Below, one piece after another: positions 8,541-17,628 of a stretch of DNA of 64,000 bases; position 1 is the stretch's first letter, and each line of letters opens with the position of its first letter. The stretch lies in the NCBI GenBank assembly GCA_002454045.1, contig DKID01000024.1, positions 12,303 through 76,302 on the forward strand, read 5' to 3'. Made by a program: the position numbers and the translations under genes. Source of the stretch: Nitrospina sp. UBA6727 (GTDB lineage: Bacteria; Nitrospinota; Nitrospinia; Nitrospinales; VA-1). Under the pieces are notes generated by a model. That model made no database searches. It was not told the origin of the DNA and saw nothing but the letters and a program-made list of their open reading frames with translations.

Positions 8541-8840
8541 TCAGGATTTTTGCTCTTGCGTTTTTTTATCATCCACCATTTGTCGCAGGTCTTTGCCGGC
8601 TTTGAAAAAAGGTACTTTTTTGGAAGGGACCTCCACGTTCTGCCCCGATTTCGGATTGCGCCCAATTCGGGCGTTTCGTTGCCGAATTCTGAAACTGCCA
8701 AACCCGCGCAACTCAACTTTTTTTCCTTCCGCCAACGATTCGGTGATACTTGAAAACACGGTGTTCACCACAACCTCGGTCTGCTTTTTTGTCAGGTTGA
8801 TTTGGGTGGCTACTTTTTCAACCAGTTCTGCTTTCGTCAC
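8541..8840 (-). CDS. ihfB: Integration host factor-type HU-family DNA-binding protein
   Basis: A 99-residue HU/IHF protein that bends DNA as a dimer. The body MTKAELVEKVA, VELRGFGSFRIRQRNARIGRNPKSG and VPFFKAGKDLR are diagnostic, with the proline-containing beta-arm around RNPKSGQ. The position next to rpsA and sppA favours the IHF-beta lineage, since cmk-rpsA-ihfB is a conserved cluster. Translation starts at GTG 8838-8840, with AAGGGGAAC 9 nt upstream; no in-frame ATG lies nearby. The C-terminal tail is lysine- and glutamine-rich. IhfB versus another HU paralogue is an inference from context. Confidence 0.88.
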   Translation of the reverse strand: MTKAELVEKVATQINLTKKQTEVVVNTVFSSITESLAEGKKVELRGFGSFRIRQRNARIGRNPKSGQNVEVPSKKVPFFKAGKDLRQMVDDKKTQEQKS

Positions 8841-8906
8841 TGAAAAGTTCCCCTTCCCCCGCGCCGGTCGGCGTTTTAATTTTCTCTTGAGTAAATGATT
8901 TGGCGG

Positions 8907-8935
8907 AGTGTAGCACTGCGCCGAAGTTAAGTCAA
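8907..8935 (-). promoter_or_regulatory. Candidate sigma-70-type promoter for ihfB
   Basis: On the minus strand TTGACT (8930-8935) is followed after exactly 17 nt by TACACT (8907-8912). Transcription would start near 8900, leaving about 60 nt before the GTG start. It would allow ihfB, aroC and the amidohydrolase to be expressed apart from the upstream cluster. Confidence 0.4.
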
Positions 8936-9028
8936 GCCTAACATTTCAATGGGTTCACCCGTTTTCGTCGCGCGGTTTTTTTGTCACGAAAAATTTCTTT
9001 CGTCGCCGTTGCGGCGCGGATTATTTCG

Positions 9029-9937
9029 TCACGGAAACCATACATATTGAAGACGGGGAACGGATGACGGCGTTAAGGTTGCGGCGAACTTGCGGGAAAG
9101 TGAACTCTGGAGTAGCCAGTCGAGAAAGGGCAGTTTTTCTTTTTCTTCGATGATTTCGGGTTTGCCTTCGACGCCGATTTTTTTCGCCAGTAGTTCAATG
9201 GTTTTTTCGAGCCCGCCTGTTTCGTCGATTAATTTTAACGCCAGGGCTTGCTGACCCGTCATGATTCTGCCGTCGGCAATCGCGCTGACTTCCGACACGG
9301 TGAGTCCGCGGCCTTTCGCGACGGCGTGAATAAATTGTTGGTGCACATCGTCCACGACATTTTGCAGTAGTTTTTGTTCTTCCGGTTTCATGGCGCGCAG
9401 GGGGGAGCCCACGTCTTTGTATTTGCCGCTCTTGATGACGACCGATGCGACGCCGATTTTTTTGGCTAGTTCCTCCACGTTGCTGAAAGCCATCACCGCC
9501 GCGATGCTCCCCGTCAAGGTGCCGGGATTTGCTAAAACGTAGTCGGCCGCGCAGGCGATGTAATACCCGCCCGATGCCGCGATGGCGCCCAGGGAAGCGT
9601 AAACCGTTTTATGCTCGGCGCGCAGTTTCATGACTTCGTCGTAAACTTCTTGCGCTGGGGCGACGGCACCGCCGGGGGAATCGATGCGCAGGATGACGCC
9701 GCGCACTCCGGGATTCTGGCGGTAACTGGAAAGTTGGCGGACGATGTCGCGGGAATCGAGAAGCATTCCTTGAATGTGCACCAAAGCGATTTCTCCGGAC
9801 GGGGATTTCCAACGCTCTGGCAACAAGGCGGAACCGATGGTCAGCAGAATCATCAAGGCGACGAGCGCCGCCGAAAATCGTAGCAAGGATGCCAGGAAAG
9901 ATTTTCGCGGCGGTTTACTTTGGGCGGCGGGTTCCAT
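9029..9937 (-). CDS. sppA: Signal peptide peptidase SppA (short form)
   Basis: A 302-residue membrane-anchored serine protease that degrades cleaved signal peptides. One N-terminal transmembrane helix (LLRFSAALVALMILLTIGSALL) is followed by a crotonase-like protease domain. ILRIDSPGGAVAPAQEVYDE, the nucleophile region GAIAASGGYYIACAAD (Ser in ASGG) and the catalytic Lys in VIKSGKYKDVGSP match the Ser-Lys dyad of the S49 family. It is the single-domain version of about 300 residues. It lies between rpsA and ihfB, the usual order in many deltaproteobacterium-like genomes. Confidence 0.93.
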   Translation of the reverse strand: MEPAAQSKPPRKSFLASLLRFSAALVALMILLTIGSALLPERWKSPSGEIALVHIQGMLLDSRDIVRQLSSYRQNPGVRGVILRIDSPGGAVAPAQEVYDEVMKLRAEHKTVYASLGAIAASGGYYIACAADYVLANPGTLTGSIAAVMAFSNVEELAKKIGVASVVIKSGKYKDVGSPLRAMKPEEQKLLQNVVDDVHQQFIHAVAKGRGLTVSEVSAIADGRIMTGQQALALKLIDETGGLEKTIELLAKKIGVEGKPEIIEEKEKLPFLDWLLQSSLSRKFAATLTPSSVPRLQYVWFP

Positions 9938-9957
9938 GGTCGGGACTCCAGTGTTAT

Positions 9958-9995
9958 CGGCGCGGCGATGACGGCGGCATCACGGCGGCGCGGTG
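9958..9995. repeat. GACGGCGGC island between sppA and rpsA
   Basis: Low-complexity run GGCGCGGCGATGACGGCGGC then ATCACGGCGGCGCGG filling most of the 61-nt gap between rpsA and sppA. One of the dispersed GACGGCG islands of this window; it is not part of either protein. Confidence 0.5.
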
Positions 9996-9998
9996 GTT

Positions 9999-11702
9999 TT
10001 ATTCTTCCTTCTTAATGTTTTCCAGTTTGGCTTGCTCTTTTTCGATCTGCGGGATGTTGAGATTTTCTTTGTAGGCTTTGACGCTTAGCGCGATCTTTTT
10101 GTTGGTGGTGTCCACCTTAATCACTTTCGCTTTGATGGCGTCGTCCACCGCCACCGCAGATTCGGGGTCGGAAATCTTTTCTGAACTGAGTTGCGAAACG
10201 TGGATTAAGCCTTCCAGTCCGTCGCCAAATTCCGCGAACGCACCGAAACTGGTCACCTTGACGATCTTGCCGTTGACTTCGGTGCCGATAGGATAGTTGA
10301 CCGCGATGTCGTCCCACGGGTCGGGTTGCAACTGTTTGATGCCGAGGGATATTCGGCAGTTATCCCTGTCGATGCTGAGCACCGATGAGGTGATTCTATC
10401 TTTTTTCTTCACGACTTCGGAGGGGTGCTTGATTTTTTTCCAACTCAAATCGGAAATATGGATCAAACCATCCACGCCGTCTTCCAGTTCCACGAAGGCG
10501 CCGAAGTCGGTCAGGTTGCGGACCGTGCCTTCGACTTGGGAGCCGATGGGGTAGGTCTCTGCGATGTGCTCCCACGGGTTGGGCTTGATTTGTTTCATGC
10601 CGAGCGAAATCCGTTTTTTATCTTTGTCCAAAGTCAGGATGATGGCTTCCACTTCGTCCTCGATGGAAACCATTTTGCTCGGGTGTTTGACGTGGCGGCT
10701 CCAACTCATTTCGGAAATGTGAATCAATCCTTCGATGCCTCTTTCAAGTTCCACGAACACTCCGTAATCGGTGATGCTGACCACCCTGCCTTTGATCCTA
10801 GTGTCGGCGGGATACTTGCTGTCGGCATCCACCCACGGGTCGGGGCTTGCTTGCTTGAGACCCAACGAGACGCGCTCCTTCTCCTTGTCGTATTTGAGAA
10901 CCATGACGGTGACTTTGTCGCCGATGGAAAACATTTCGGAAGGATGGTTGACTCGTCCCCACGACATGTCGGTGATGTGGAGCAGACCATCGATTCCGCC
11001 AAGGTCGATGAACACTCCGTACTCGGTGATGTTTTTGACGATGCCCTCGATGAGGCTGCCTTCGCTTATTTGTTCGAGGGTGCCTTCGCGTAATTGTTTG
11101 CGCTGCTCTTCCAAAAGAATCCGCCGCGACAGAACGATGTTGCCGCGCTTTTTGTTCATCTTGATAATCTTCATTTCGAATTCTTCGCCGATTAGTTTTT
11201 CGAGATTGCGCGTCGGACGTAAATCAATTTGGGAACCCGGCAGGAAGGCTCTGAGTCCTATATCAACGGTCAGCCCGCCTTTGGCTTTGGAGACCACCGC
11301 GCCCGAAATGATTTCGCCCGCATCATAAACTTTGACGAGTTCGTCCCAGATTTTAATCTTGTTGGCTTTCTCTTTGGACAAGACGACATTGCCGTGGTTG
11401 TCTTCCACTTTTTCGAGATAGACCTCCACCTCATCTGCAACTTGCAAGTTCTTGCCGCCTTCGGGAAATTCGGAAAGCGCGACCAGTCCCTCCGATTTGA
11501 AACCCACATCGATGGTGGCGAGTCCACTGGAAATGGCGATCACCTTGCCGGTGATAATCTGCGAAGCCTTGAACCGACCGAGGCTGTCGTCAAAATAACT
11601 TTCCATTTCTTTGTAGGCCGCAACCTGGTCGGGAGTCAATTCTTCCATCTCCGCCTTCTCATCATTTTCCATCTGCTCTAACAACTCTTTGGATATTTTC
11701 AT
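9999..11702 (-). CDS. rpsA: 30S ribosomal protein S1
   Basis: The 567-residue product holds six S1 RNA-binding domains, the full-length bacterial form that helps mRNA bind the 30S subunit. Domain cores are readable as repeats: GLATIDVGFKSEGLVALSEF, GGLTVDIGLRAFLPGSQIDL, YGVFIDLGGIDGLLHITDMS, YGVFVELERGIEGLIHISEM, FGAFVELEDGVDGLIHISDL and FGAFAEFGDGLEGLIHVSQL. Domains 3 to 6 are the most alike, as usual. It overlaps the end of cmk by 4 nt (ATGA), indicating translational coupling, and is followed by sppA. Confidence 0.98.
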   Translation of the reverse strand: MKISKELLEQMENDEKAEMEELTPDQVAAYKEMESYFDDSLGRFKASQIITGKVIAISSGLATIDVGFKSEGLVALSEFPEGGKNLQVADEVEVYLEKVEDNHGNVVLSKEKANKIKIWDELVKVYDAGEIISGAVVSKAKGGLTVDIGLRAFLPGSQIDLRPTRNLEKLIGEEFEMKIIKMNKKRGNIVLSRRILLEEQRKQLREGTLEQISEGSLIEGIVKNITEYGVFIDLGGIDGLLHITDMSWGRVNHPSEMFSIGDKVTVMVLKYDKEKERVSLGLKQASPDPWVDADSKYPADTRIKGRVVSITDYGVFVELERGIEGLIHISEMSWSRHVKHPSKMVSIEDEVEAIILTLDKDKKRISLGMKQIKPNPWEHIAETYPIGSQVEGTVRNLTDFGAFVELEDGVDGLIHISDLSWKKIKHPSEVVKKKDRITSSVLSIDRDNCRISLGIKQLQPDPWDDIAVNYPIGTEVNGKIVKVTSFGAFAEFGDGLEGLIHVSQLSSEKISDPESAVAVDDAIKAKVIKVDTTNKKIALSVKAYKENLNIPQIEKEQAKLENIKKEE

Positions 11703-12403
11703 AACCTGCTGATTCTCACTTTCTTTTTGGTTGTGTCAAGGTTGTTGATATTTTTCAAAACATACTCGGCGACTTCTTCGATGCTCAACCGAGTGGTGTT
11801 GACTTTCACCGCGTCGTCCGCCATGACCAGCGGGGAAATTTTTCGCCGCCGATCTTCGCCGTCGCGTTGCCGAATTTCCTGAATCATCCCTTGCAAATCC
11901 AAACTCAGATTTTTAGATTTCAATTCCTCATAACGCCGCCGTCCCCGTTCTTCCGCATCGGCGACGAAAAAGAATTTTTTCTCGGCGTGGGGGAAAACCA
12001 CCGTCCCGATATCCCGTCCATCCATAACCACGTTCCCCGCCTTGCCGATTTGGCGTTGCTTGGCAACCAGAATCTCGCGAACGGATTTCTGCGCGGCGAC
12101 CACGGCGGCGCCTTTGCCCACCGTTTCATTTTTTAGACGGAGGGTTGCGTCTTCCCCGCGCACTCGCACCGAATATCCATCGCCGCCGTCACCACCGCCG
12201 CGAACAAACTCAATGTCCATGTCGCGAGCAATCTCCGCCATCGCTGTTTCGTCGGCGAGACGCAAACCTTTTTTCTGCGCGGTCCAAGCCACGGTGCGAT
12301 ACATGGCGCCGGTGTCAATGTATCGATAGTTCAGCCGCGTGGCGACCAACTTGGCGACCGTGCTTTTTCCACTGCCGGCGGGTCCGTCTATCGCGATAAT
12401 CAT
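11699..12403 (-). CDS. cmk: Cytidylate kinase
   Basis: Phosphorylates CMP and dCMP with ATP. The P-loop IAIDGPAGSGKSTVAK opens the 234-residue protein, followed by YIDTGAMYRTVAW, the VMDGRDIGTVVFP nucleotide-binding motif and RRRYEELKSK lid region, all hallmarks of bacterial Cmk. A glycine- and aspartate-rich insert RGGGDGGDGYS near residue 70 is coded by GCC/GTC-rich DNA similar to the intergenic GACGGCG islands, so it may be a small expansion. The gene starts 4 nt after tyrA and overlaps rpsA by 4 nt. Confidence 0.96.
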   Translation of the reverse strand: MIIAIDGPAGSGKSTVAKLVATRLNYRYIDTGAMYRTVAWTAQKKGLRLADETAMAEIARDMDIEFVRGGGDGGDGYSVRVRGEDATLRLKNETVGKGAAVVAAQKSVREILVAKQRQIGKAGNVVMDGRDIGTVVFPHAEKKFFFVADAEERGRRRYEELKSKNLSLDLQGMIQEIRQRDGEDRRRKISPLVMADDAVKVNTTRLSIEEVAEYVLKNINNLDTTKKKVRISRL

Positions 12404-12407
12404 TCCT

Positions 12408-13271
12408 TTAAATTACGTTACACCGATATTTGTTCGCGACCATAAATTCTTTTTCCAGCGCTTGCCCGTCTTTCTTTTCGATGGTGCCGCGGATTTTCTC
12501 CAACTTGCCTTGGAACTGGTGGATCATGTCCAACAAATGGTCGCGGTTGGAAAGACAGATGTCCCGCCACATCACCGGGTCGCTGGAGGCAATCCTCGTG
12601 ATGTCTTTTAGCCCAGCACCGGAAAAGGCAGTGACGGTGCGGTCTTCCTGCGTTCTCAACGCGCCGAGCGTGTTCATCAAAGCGTAAACGATGATGTGGG
12701 GCAAATGGCTCACCGCGCCAAAAACGAAATCGTGTTCTTCCGCGGATAGGTTGACGACTTCCATCCCCACCGCCTGCCAAAGCGCGCTGATTTTTTCTAA
12801 CGCTTCGGCGTCGGTTTTTTCGCTCGGGGTGACGATACATTTTGCGCCTTGATATAAGTTGGCGGCGGAAGCTTCTAGCCCGGAATTTTCGCCGCCGGCG
12901 ATCGGGTGCGACCCGACGAAAAAAACGCCGGCGGGAACCAATTTTTCCGCCGCCGCGACGACTGGTACTTTCACCGAACCAACATCGGTGATCAAGGCGC
13001 CGGGTCGGATTTCCGCCAGCATTTTTTGAAGTAGCGGGACGATGGTGGCGACCGGCGTGCAGAGCACGATCAGTTGCGCGTCTTTCACCGCCGCCGCCAA
13101 ATCCGTGTGGTAATCATCGATGATCTTCAGCGCCCGGGCTTTTTCCAAGTTGTCACGATTTCTTCCGCACCCCGTAATCTTTTCCACCAAGCCGCGTTCT
13201 TTGCAAGCCTTCGCCAAAGAAGCCCCGAGCAATCCGACGCCGACGATGGTCATTTTTCCAAAATGCGTCAT
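12408..13271 (-). CDS. tyrA: Prephenate dehydrogenase
   Basis: Oxidatively decarboxylates prephenate to 4-hydroxyphenylpyruvate for tyrosine synthesis. The Rossmann motif GVGLLGASLAKACKERG lies at the N terminus of 287 residues. Downstream are DVGSVKVPVV, GSHPIAGGENSGLEAS and GAVSHLPHIIVYAL, the conserved prephenate-binding and catalytic histidine regions. There is no fused chorismate mutase; that domain sits in the neighbouring pheA product. The start overlaps the pheA stop by 4 nt (ATGA). Cofactor preference cannot be assigned with confidence. Confidence 0.95.
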   Translation of the reverse strand: MTHFGKMTIVGVGLLGASLAKACKERGLVEKITGCGRNRDNLEKARALKIIDDYHTDLAAAVKDAQLIVLCTPVATIVPLLQKMLAEIRPGALITDVGSVKVPVVAAAEKLVPAGVFFVGSHPIAGGENSGLEASAANLYQGAKCIVTPSEKTDAEALEKISALWQAVGMEVVNLSAEEHDFVFGAVSHLPHIIVYALMNTLGALRTQEDRTVTAFSGAGLKDITRIASSDPVMWRDICLSNRDHLLDMIHQFQGKLEKIRGTIEKKDGQALEKEFMVANKYRCNVI

Positions 13272-14380
13272 GGTTGTTCCTCGCCGGGATAGGAGCCTAG
13301 CACCCGCAAGAACAGGGCTTGTTTGCCCAATGCTTTCAAGACGCGCTCGACCGCTTTGTCTTCCACGTGACCGGTGAAGTCAACGTAGAATAAATATTCC
13401 CAGGGCCGATTGCGTAGCGGGCGCGATTGTATTTTCGATAAATTGATTTTGTTGCGGGCGAAGAGTTGCAGGGTTTTGAGCAAGGACCCGGATTCGTCCG
13501 CGATGGAAAACATGACGGAGGTTTTATTCTTGCCGGCTCTTTTCGCTTTGTCTTTCGAAATGATTAGAAACCGCGTGTGATTTTCGGCGTGGTCTTGAAT
13601 ATTTTTTGCGACGATTTTTAATCCGTAAACTTCGGAGGCTAGTTCCCCGGCGATGGCGGCGGTGTTTTTATTTTGCTTGGCGAACTGCGCCGCCTGCGCG
13701 GTGCTGGAGGCGGGGGCTTGTTCAACGCTTGGCAGGTTGCGGTTTAGCCAACTTCTGCATTGCGCCAAAGGCTGGGGATGCGAATAGATTTTGCGTATCT
13801 TTTTTCGGTCTGTCGCGCTGGATAAAAGGAACAGTCCGACGGGGAGCCGCATCTCATTGCAAATATGAAGTGGTGAATCGACGAAACAATCTAAGGTTAG
13901 GTTGATAACTCCTTCGATGGAATTTTCCACTGGCACGATTCCATAATCGGAGTTGCCCAACTCGACTTCCGAAAAAACGGTTTCAATGTTTCCGCAAGGA
14001 TTGAAGGTACAGGAGTGGCCAAAATGCCGCACCGCCGCTTGGTGACTGAACGTGGTCGCCGGTCCCAAAAAAGCAATCTTCAACGGCTTTTCCAAAGCCA
14101 GCGTGGCGGAGAACAATTCGCGGAAAATAAATTCGACGGCGGCGGCGGGGAAGGGACCTTTGTTCTTGTTCCTCAGCCGCTCGAGGATAGCCCGCTCGCG
14201 GTGGGGAACGTGGTAATGGTTTTTCTCGTGGCGGGATTTCTCATCGCCAATCTTGCGCGCCAACTGACCGCGGCGGCTAATCAACTTCAACAGTTGGTCA
14301 TCAATTTTGTCAATCTGCTGACGCAAATCATCTAGTTGGGACAAAGAAACGGACACCACCTTTACTGGGATTTCCCACAA
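13268..14380 (-). CDS. pheA: Bifunctional chorismate mutase/prephenate dehydratase (P-protein)
   Basis: Rearranges chorismate to prephenate and dehydrates it to phenylpyruvate. Domains in order: an AroQ-type chorismate mutase (about residues 12-90, LRQQIDKIDDQLLKLISRRG), prephenate dehydratase (about 98-275, KIAFLGPATTFSHQAAVRHFG and GIVPVENSIEGVIN), and a C-terminal ACT domain (about 286-365, SVMFSIADESGSLLKTLQLF) that normally senses phenylalanine. The longest frame starts at TTG 14380; GTG or TTG codons 20-36 nt downstream are alternatives, since no strong ribosome-binding site singles one out. It heads the coupled pheA-tyrA-cmk-rpsA cluster. aroA, often present here in relatives, is absent. 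Confidence 0.95.
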   Translation of the reverse strand: MWEIPVKVVSVSLSQLDDLRQQIDKIDDQLLKLISRRGQLARKIGDEKSRHEKNHYHVPHRERAILERLRNKNKGPFPAAAVEFIFRELFSATLALEKPLKIAFLGPATTFSHQAAVRHFGHSCTFNPCGNIETVFSEVELGNSDYGIVPVENSIEGVINLTLDCFVDSPLHICNEMRLPVGLFLLSSATDRKKIRKIYSHPQPLAQCRSWLNRNLPSVEQAPASSTAQAAQFAKQNKNTAAIAGELASEVYGLKIVAKNIQDHAENHTRFLIISKDKAKRAGKNKTSVMFSIADESGSLLKTLQLFARNKINLSKIQSRPLRNRPWEYLFYVDFTGHVEDKAVERVLKALGKQALFLRVLGSYPGEEQP

Positions 14381-14440
14381 TCGTCTACCGGGATGCCCGA
14401 TGATTCCATAGTTCGGTCGCGAAATGCAAGCAAAATTTAT

Positions 14441-14494
14441 CGGCGGCGACGCGGCGGTGACGGTGGTGGCGGGATGACGACGGCGACCGCGGCA
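14441..14494. repeat. GTGACGG/GACGACGGCG island between pheA and glnD
   Basis: Low-complexity run containing GCGGCGGTGACGGTGGTGGC and GATGACGACGGCGACCGCGG. It occupies nearly half of the gap between two minus-strand genes and shows no coding extension. One of the clearest members of the dispersed family. Confidence 0.6.
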
Positions 14495-14503
14495 ACTTTG
14501 TGT

Positions 14504-17209
14504 TTACGGGATGTCTTCCAGTTTTTCGATCGTCAAAGTTTGGAGCATTTGTTTCTTCAAGTTGCGAAAAACTTTGTTGAAGTCGAGGCGCGGATTTCGC
14601 GGCGACACATAAAAAACGTCGATCGCGCGGTCTCCCTGAACGGAAATTTTCGCCCGATGAATCCGAATCCCGAAATCCACAAAGACCGTGGAAACTTTGT
14701 AGAGCATGCCGATATGGTCGCGGGCTTCAACTCTGATTACGGTGAATGGATTGTCCCGCGTTTTTTCGACGCGCACCTTGGGGGTGATGGCCATCTTTTT
14801 CGGTGCGCCCGCGTATCGGGTTCGAGATTTCAACAGGTCGTGCAAACTGGTCTCTTCGGAAAATAGTTGGCTCAAAATATTTTTAATATTTTTCCAGATG
14901 GCAAAGTCGGCGGCGACGATGGCGTCTGCTTCAATCTGAATGGAGACGATCACCATTCCGTCTTGTTTGAGATAGAAATGCGCGCCAAGGATGTTCAGGT
15001 TTTTGGCGGTGACGGTGCCGACCAGTTTTTTGAAAGCCTCGTTGCCGGTGGGACAACAAAGCGTCAGGTTGTGGAAGTCCCCTTCGTCGTGGAACTGGTG
15101 ATGCAAAATAAATCGTTTGTCTTTAAAAGAGCGGAGGAGGCGGATGTGAAGTGCCACCTCTTCGGAAGAGGCGGTCATCAAATAATCTTCGGGCATTTGG
15201 CGCAGATGTTCTTCGATGTCGTTCACGGGAAGTTCCCGATGCAAGGCTTTGAAAACTCCGACACGGGTGGCGCGGGGTTGTTGCTCCAGGGATTCCGGAT
15301 TTTCCAGATACCGCAGAGTTCTTTCATATAATTCGGAAAGCAATATTTTTTTCCACGCGGTCATGGTTCCCGGAGCCACCGCCCGCAACTCGGCGTAACT
15401 GAGCAGGTATAATCCCTGCAACCGTTGCGGATTTTCGACCGTGTTGCCAAACTGCTGGATAACCCCGGACTGGTGAATGTCCCGATGCAACGCCGTGTCG
15501 ATTAGGGTGTAAGAATTATCGAGAAAAAATTGCAGGGTTCGTGCATCCGCCTCTTCCAGGTTCAGCCGTTCTTTGAGGGACTGCAAAAATTTCTGGCGTC
15601 CCATTTCGTCGTCGGATACTTTTCGCACCGATTGAAGTAGCGCCGACAATTTCAGAATTCCTTTTCCACGGTAGTCGCAATATAAAACGCGCAGGTCTGT
15701 GGGATTGGTGATGTTGGTCGCGGCGGTTAGTTCATCCAAAAAACGGATGACGCGCAGGGAATGTTCGTCGGCGGTGTAATGGTGATAGAAGTCGTGATTC
15801 ACTTTGCAATGCACGAGGCCGAACTCTGGCAAGATTTGTTCGAGGATGCGGGTGTCGTGCATCAGTCGCAAAATTTTTTCCGCGGCGGCGTCGTCCAAAA
15901 TGGAAAATAGGAAATCCCTAATCTCCTTGCCCCGCATGCCCCGCGCGGATTGCGCACGGACGAAGTTTTTGTTCAATCGCATTTGCCGACGAAGTTTGTA
16001 ATCTGGCATGACCTGATGTTTTCTGCAAAGTTCCAACGCCGTCAATAAAAGCGATTTGTCTTCTTTGAAATCCCCCTTCGCGTCGCCGTTGTAAATCAGG
16101 GAGGAATCTGAAATATGGAATCCATGTCCCACGGATTTTTTGGTCAACGAGGAAATTACTTTCTTAAGAGACTTTTTGGATTGTCGGCAATGCTCGAAAA
16201 GGTTTTGGGAAAAATTATGAATGTTGGTGGCGTGCAAATAATAATCGCGCATGAACTCTTCAACGGGTTGACCAGCGGCGGAAGATCGGTATCCCAAGTT
16301 GACCGCCAGTTTTTTCTGGATGTCGAAAGCCAGAACATCGGTTTTTTTCTTGGCGAGATAATGCAGTTCGTTGCGGACGCGCAGTGAAAAATCAACCGAA
16401 TGGTAGAGCGACTCGATTTCCGGCTGGGACAAAACATGGGGCGCATCAATTTCACGAAGCGAGTGACATCCGTAGCGGACGGCGGTGGCCCAAAGGGCGT
16501 TGTGGTAATCCCGCAATCCCCCTGGCCCGTTTTTAATATCCGGCTCGGGGTGACAAACTACTCCATCGTCCTGACCGTGCCGAGTGTATTTTTCTTTCAA
16601 CTTAGAGTTCAGAAACTGTTTCACATTTTTTTGTAAAACATTTTTGTGGACCGCGTTATAAAACTTTTCATAAGTGCCACGGTTGCCGACGAGAAACCGG
16701 ATTTCAATCATAGAAGTTTTGATGGTCAAATCCTCGCGTGCCAGTTTTACGCAGTCTTTAATCGTCCGAGAACTGTGGCCGATTTCCATGTCAAATTCCC
16801 AAAGCACCGACAGCACGTCCTTGATAAAAGTTTTCGTTAGACGCCGCGGTTTTTCGGGAAGAAGAAACAATAAGTCAATATCGGAAAACGGATTGAGTTC
16901 CCCCCGACCATAGCCGCCGACCGCGACGAGAGAGAAGTCTGCCAAGACATCGGCCCCCGCGTAAATCTCAAGCCGCGCCATGGAAAGCAGGACATGCTGA
17001 ATGACCTCATCGACCAGGCTGGTGTGCGCTTGGATGATTTCGCGGCCGCCGATTCCTGAACGATGCCACCTTTTGATCTTCGCTTTTTCCTTGCGTAATA
17101 ATTTTTTGAACGCCTGGAAATAGGGCAGTCTTCGTCGCGGGTCAGGCGGAATATTCTTCATCTGGTCGAAGTCAACCGTCAACCGATATGCATGTTCCGA
17201 AATATCCAT
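14504..17209 (-). CDS. glnD: [Protein-PII] uridylyltransferase/uridylyl-removing enzyme
   Basis: Senses glutamine and adds or removes UMP on the PII protein to set nitrogen assimilation. The 901-residue product has the full architecture: nucleotidyltransferase (GGYGRGELNPFSDIDLLFLL, with the metal-binding DID), a GlnD-type linker with PDIKNGPGGLRDYH, an HD hydrolase domain (HDFYHHYTADEHSLRVI, around residues 470-490) and two C-terminal ACT domains (the last near VIRVEARDHIGMLYKVSTVF). Translation starts at ATG 17209 without a clear Shine-Dalgarno sequence. It is alone between two intergenic gaps; no glnB or amtB is next to it. Confidence 0.96.
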   Translation of the reverse strand: MDISEHAYRLTVDFDQMKNIPPDPRRRLPYFQAFKKLLRKEKAKIKRWHRSGIGGREIIQAHTSLVDEVIQHVLLSMARLEIYAGADVLADFSLVAVGGYGRGELNPFSDIDLLFLLPEKPRRLTKTFIKDVLSVLWEFDMEIGHSSRTIKDCVKLAREDLTIKTSMIEIRFLVGNRGTYEKFYNAVHKNVLQKNVKQFLNSKLKEKYTRHGQDDGVVCHPEPDIKNGPGGLRDYHNALWATAVRYGCHSLREIDAPHVLSQPEIESLYHSVDFSLRVRNELHYLAKKKTDVLAFDIQKKLAVNLGYRSSAAGQPVEEFMRDYYLHATNIHNFSQNLFEHCRQSKKSLKKVISSLTKKSVGHGFHISDSSLIYNGDAKGDFKEDKSLLLTALELCRKHQVMPDYKLRRQMRLNKNFVRAQSARGMRGKEIRDFLFSILDDAAAEKILRLMHDTRILEQILPEFGLVHCKVNHDFYHHYTADEHSLRVIRFLDELTAATNITNPTDLRVLYCDYRGKGILKLSALLQSVRKVSDDEMGRQKFLQSLKERLNLEEADARTLQFFLDNSYTLIDTALHRDIHQSGVIQQFGNTVENPQRLQGLYLLSYAELRAVAPGTMTAWKKILLSELYERTLRYLENPESLEQQPRATRVGVFKALHRELPVNDIEEHLRQMPEDYLMTASSEEVALHIRLLRSFKDKRFILHHQFHDEGDFHNLTLCCPTGNEAFKKLVGTVTAKNLNILGAHFYLKQDGMVIVSIQIEADAIVAADFAIWKNIKNILSQLFSEETSLHDLLKSRTRYAGAPKKMAITPKVRVEKTRDNPFTVIRVEARDHIGMLYKVSTVFVDFGIRIHRAKISVQGDRAIDVFYVSPRNPRLDFNKVFRNLKKQMLQTLTIEKLEDIP

Positions 17210-17628
17210 AGGGGAAAATCAGCGGGGGGAAATTTATTTGAAAAGCATAAAATGATTATCGCATATTTCAAACTTTGTTCGTTCCCACTTTTATGCGTGA
17301 AGGTTCTCGACGAAGATTACCCGAATTGTTTTTTCGGTGTCCGTCGCGATTCATCCCGCCGATGTTTTTGCGGAGAGTCGCCCAGCCAAAATTGCTTGAC
17401 AAGAAGGAGGGAATAATTTAGCTTACCCGCTCTTCTAAAAGACATCAGGCATCGCGGTTTTCCGTCACTTCCGCCACTTGCGATTTGATTATTTTCGCAA
17501 TTCGTAATTTCGCTAAACTTAATTTTGCATCGCGGCGATACACGGTGACGGTGTTGACGATGACGACGGCGACGAAGGATGAGGACTTGCGCGTCGCCTG
17601 AAAGAAAACTTTATATTGAGGCAAACCG
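17210..17628. other. Intergenic region between divergent glnD and icd
   Basis: A 419-nt gap with no convincing gene. Two weak plus-strand promoter candidates are visible: TTGACA (17396-17401), 17 nt, TAGCTT (17419-17424); and TTGCGC (17587-17592), 17 nt, TTTATA (17610-17615), the latter close to the icd ribosome-binding site GAGGC. A GTGACG/GACGACGGCG island lies at 17530-17577. A 74-codon frame from 17192 is judged chance. Confidence 0.45.
17530..17577. repeat. GTGACGG/GACGACGGCGACG island upstream of icd
   Basis: Run of CGCGGCGATACACGGTGACG, GTGTTGACGATGACGACGGC and GACGA. Same sequence character as the islands at 14441 and 20881. Confidence 0.55.
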
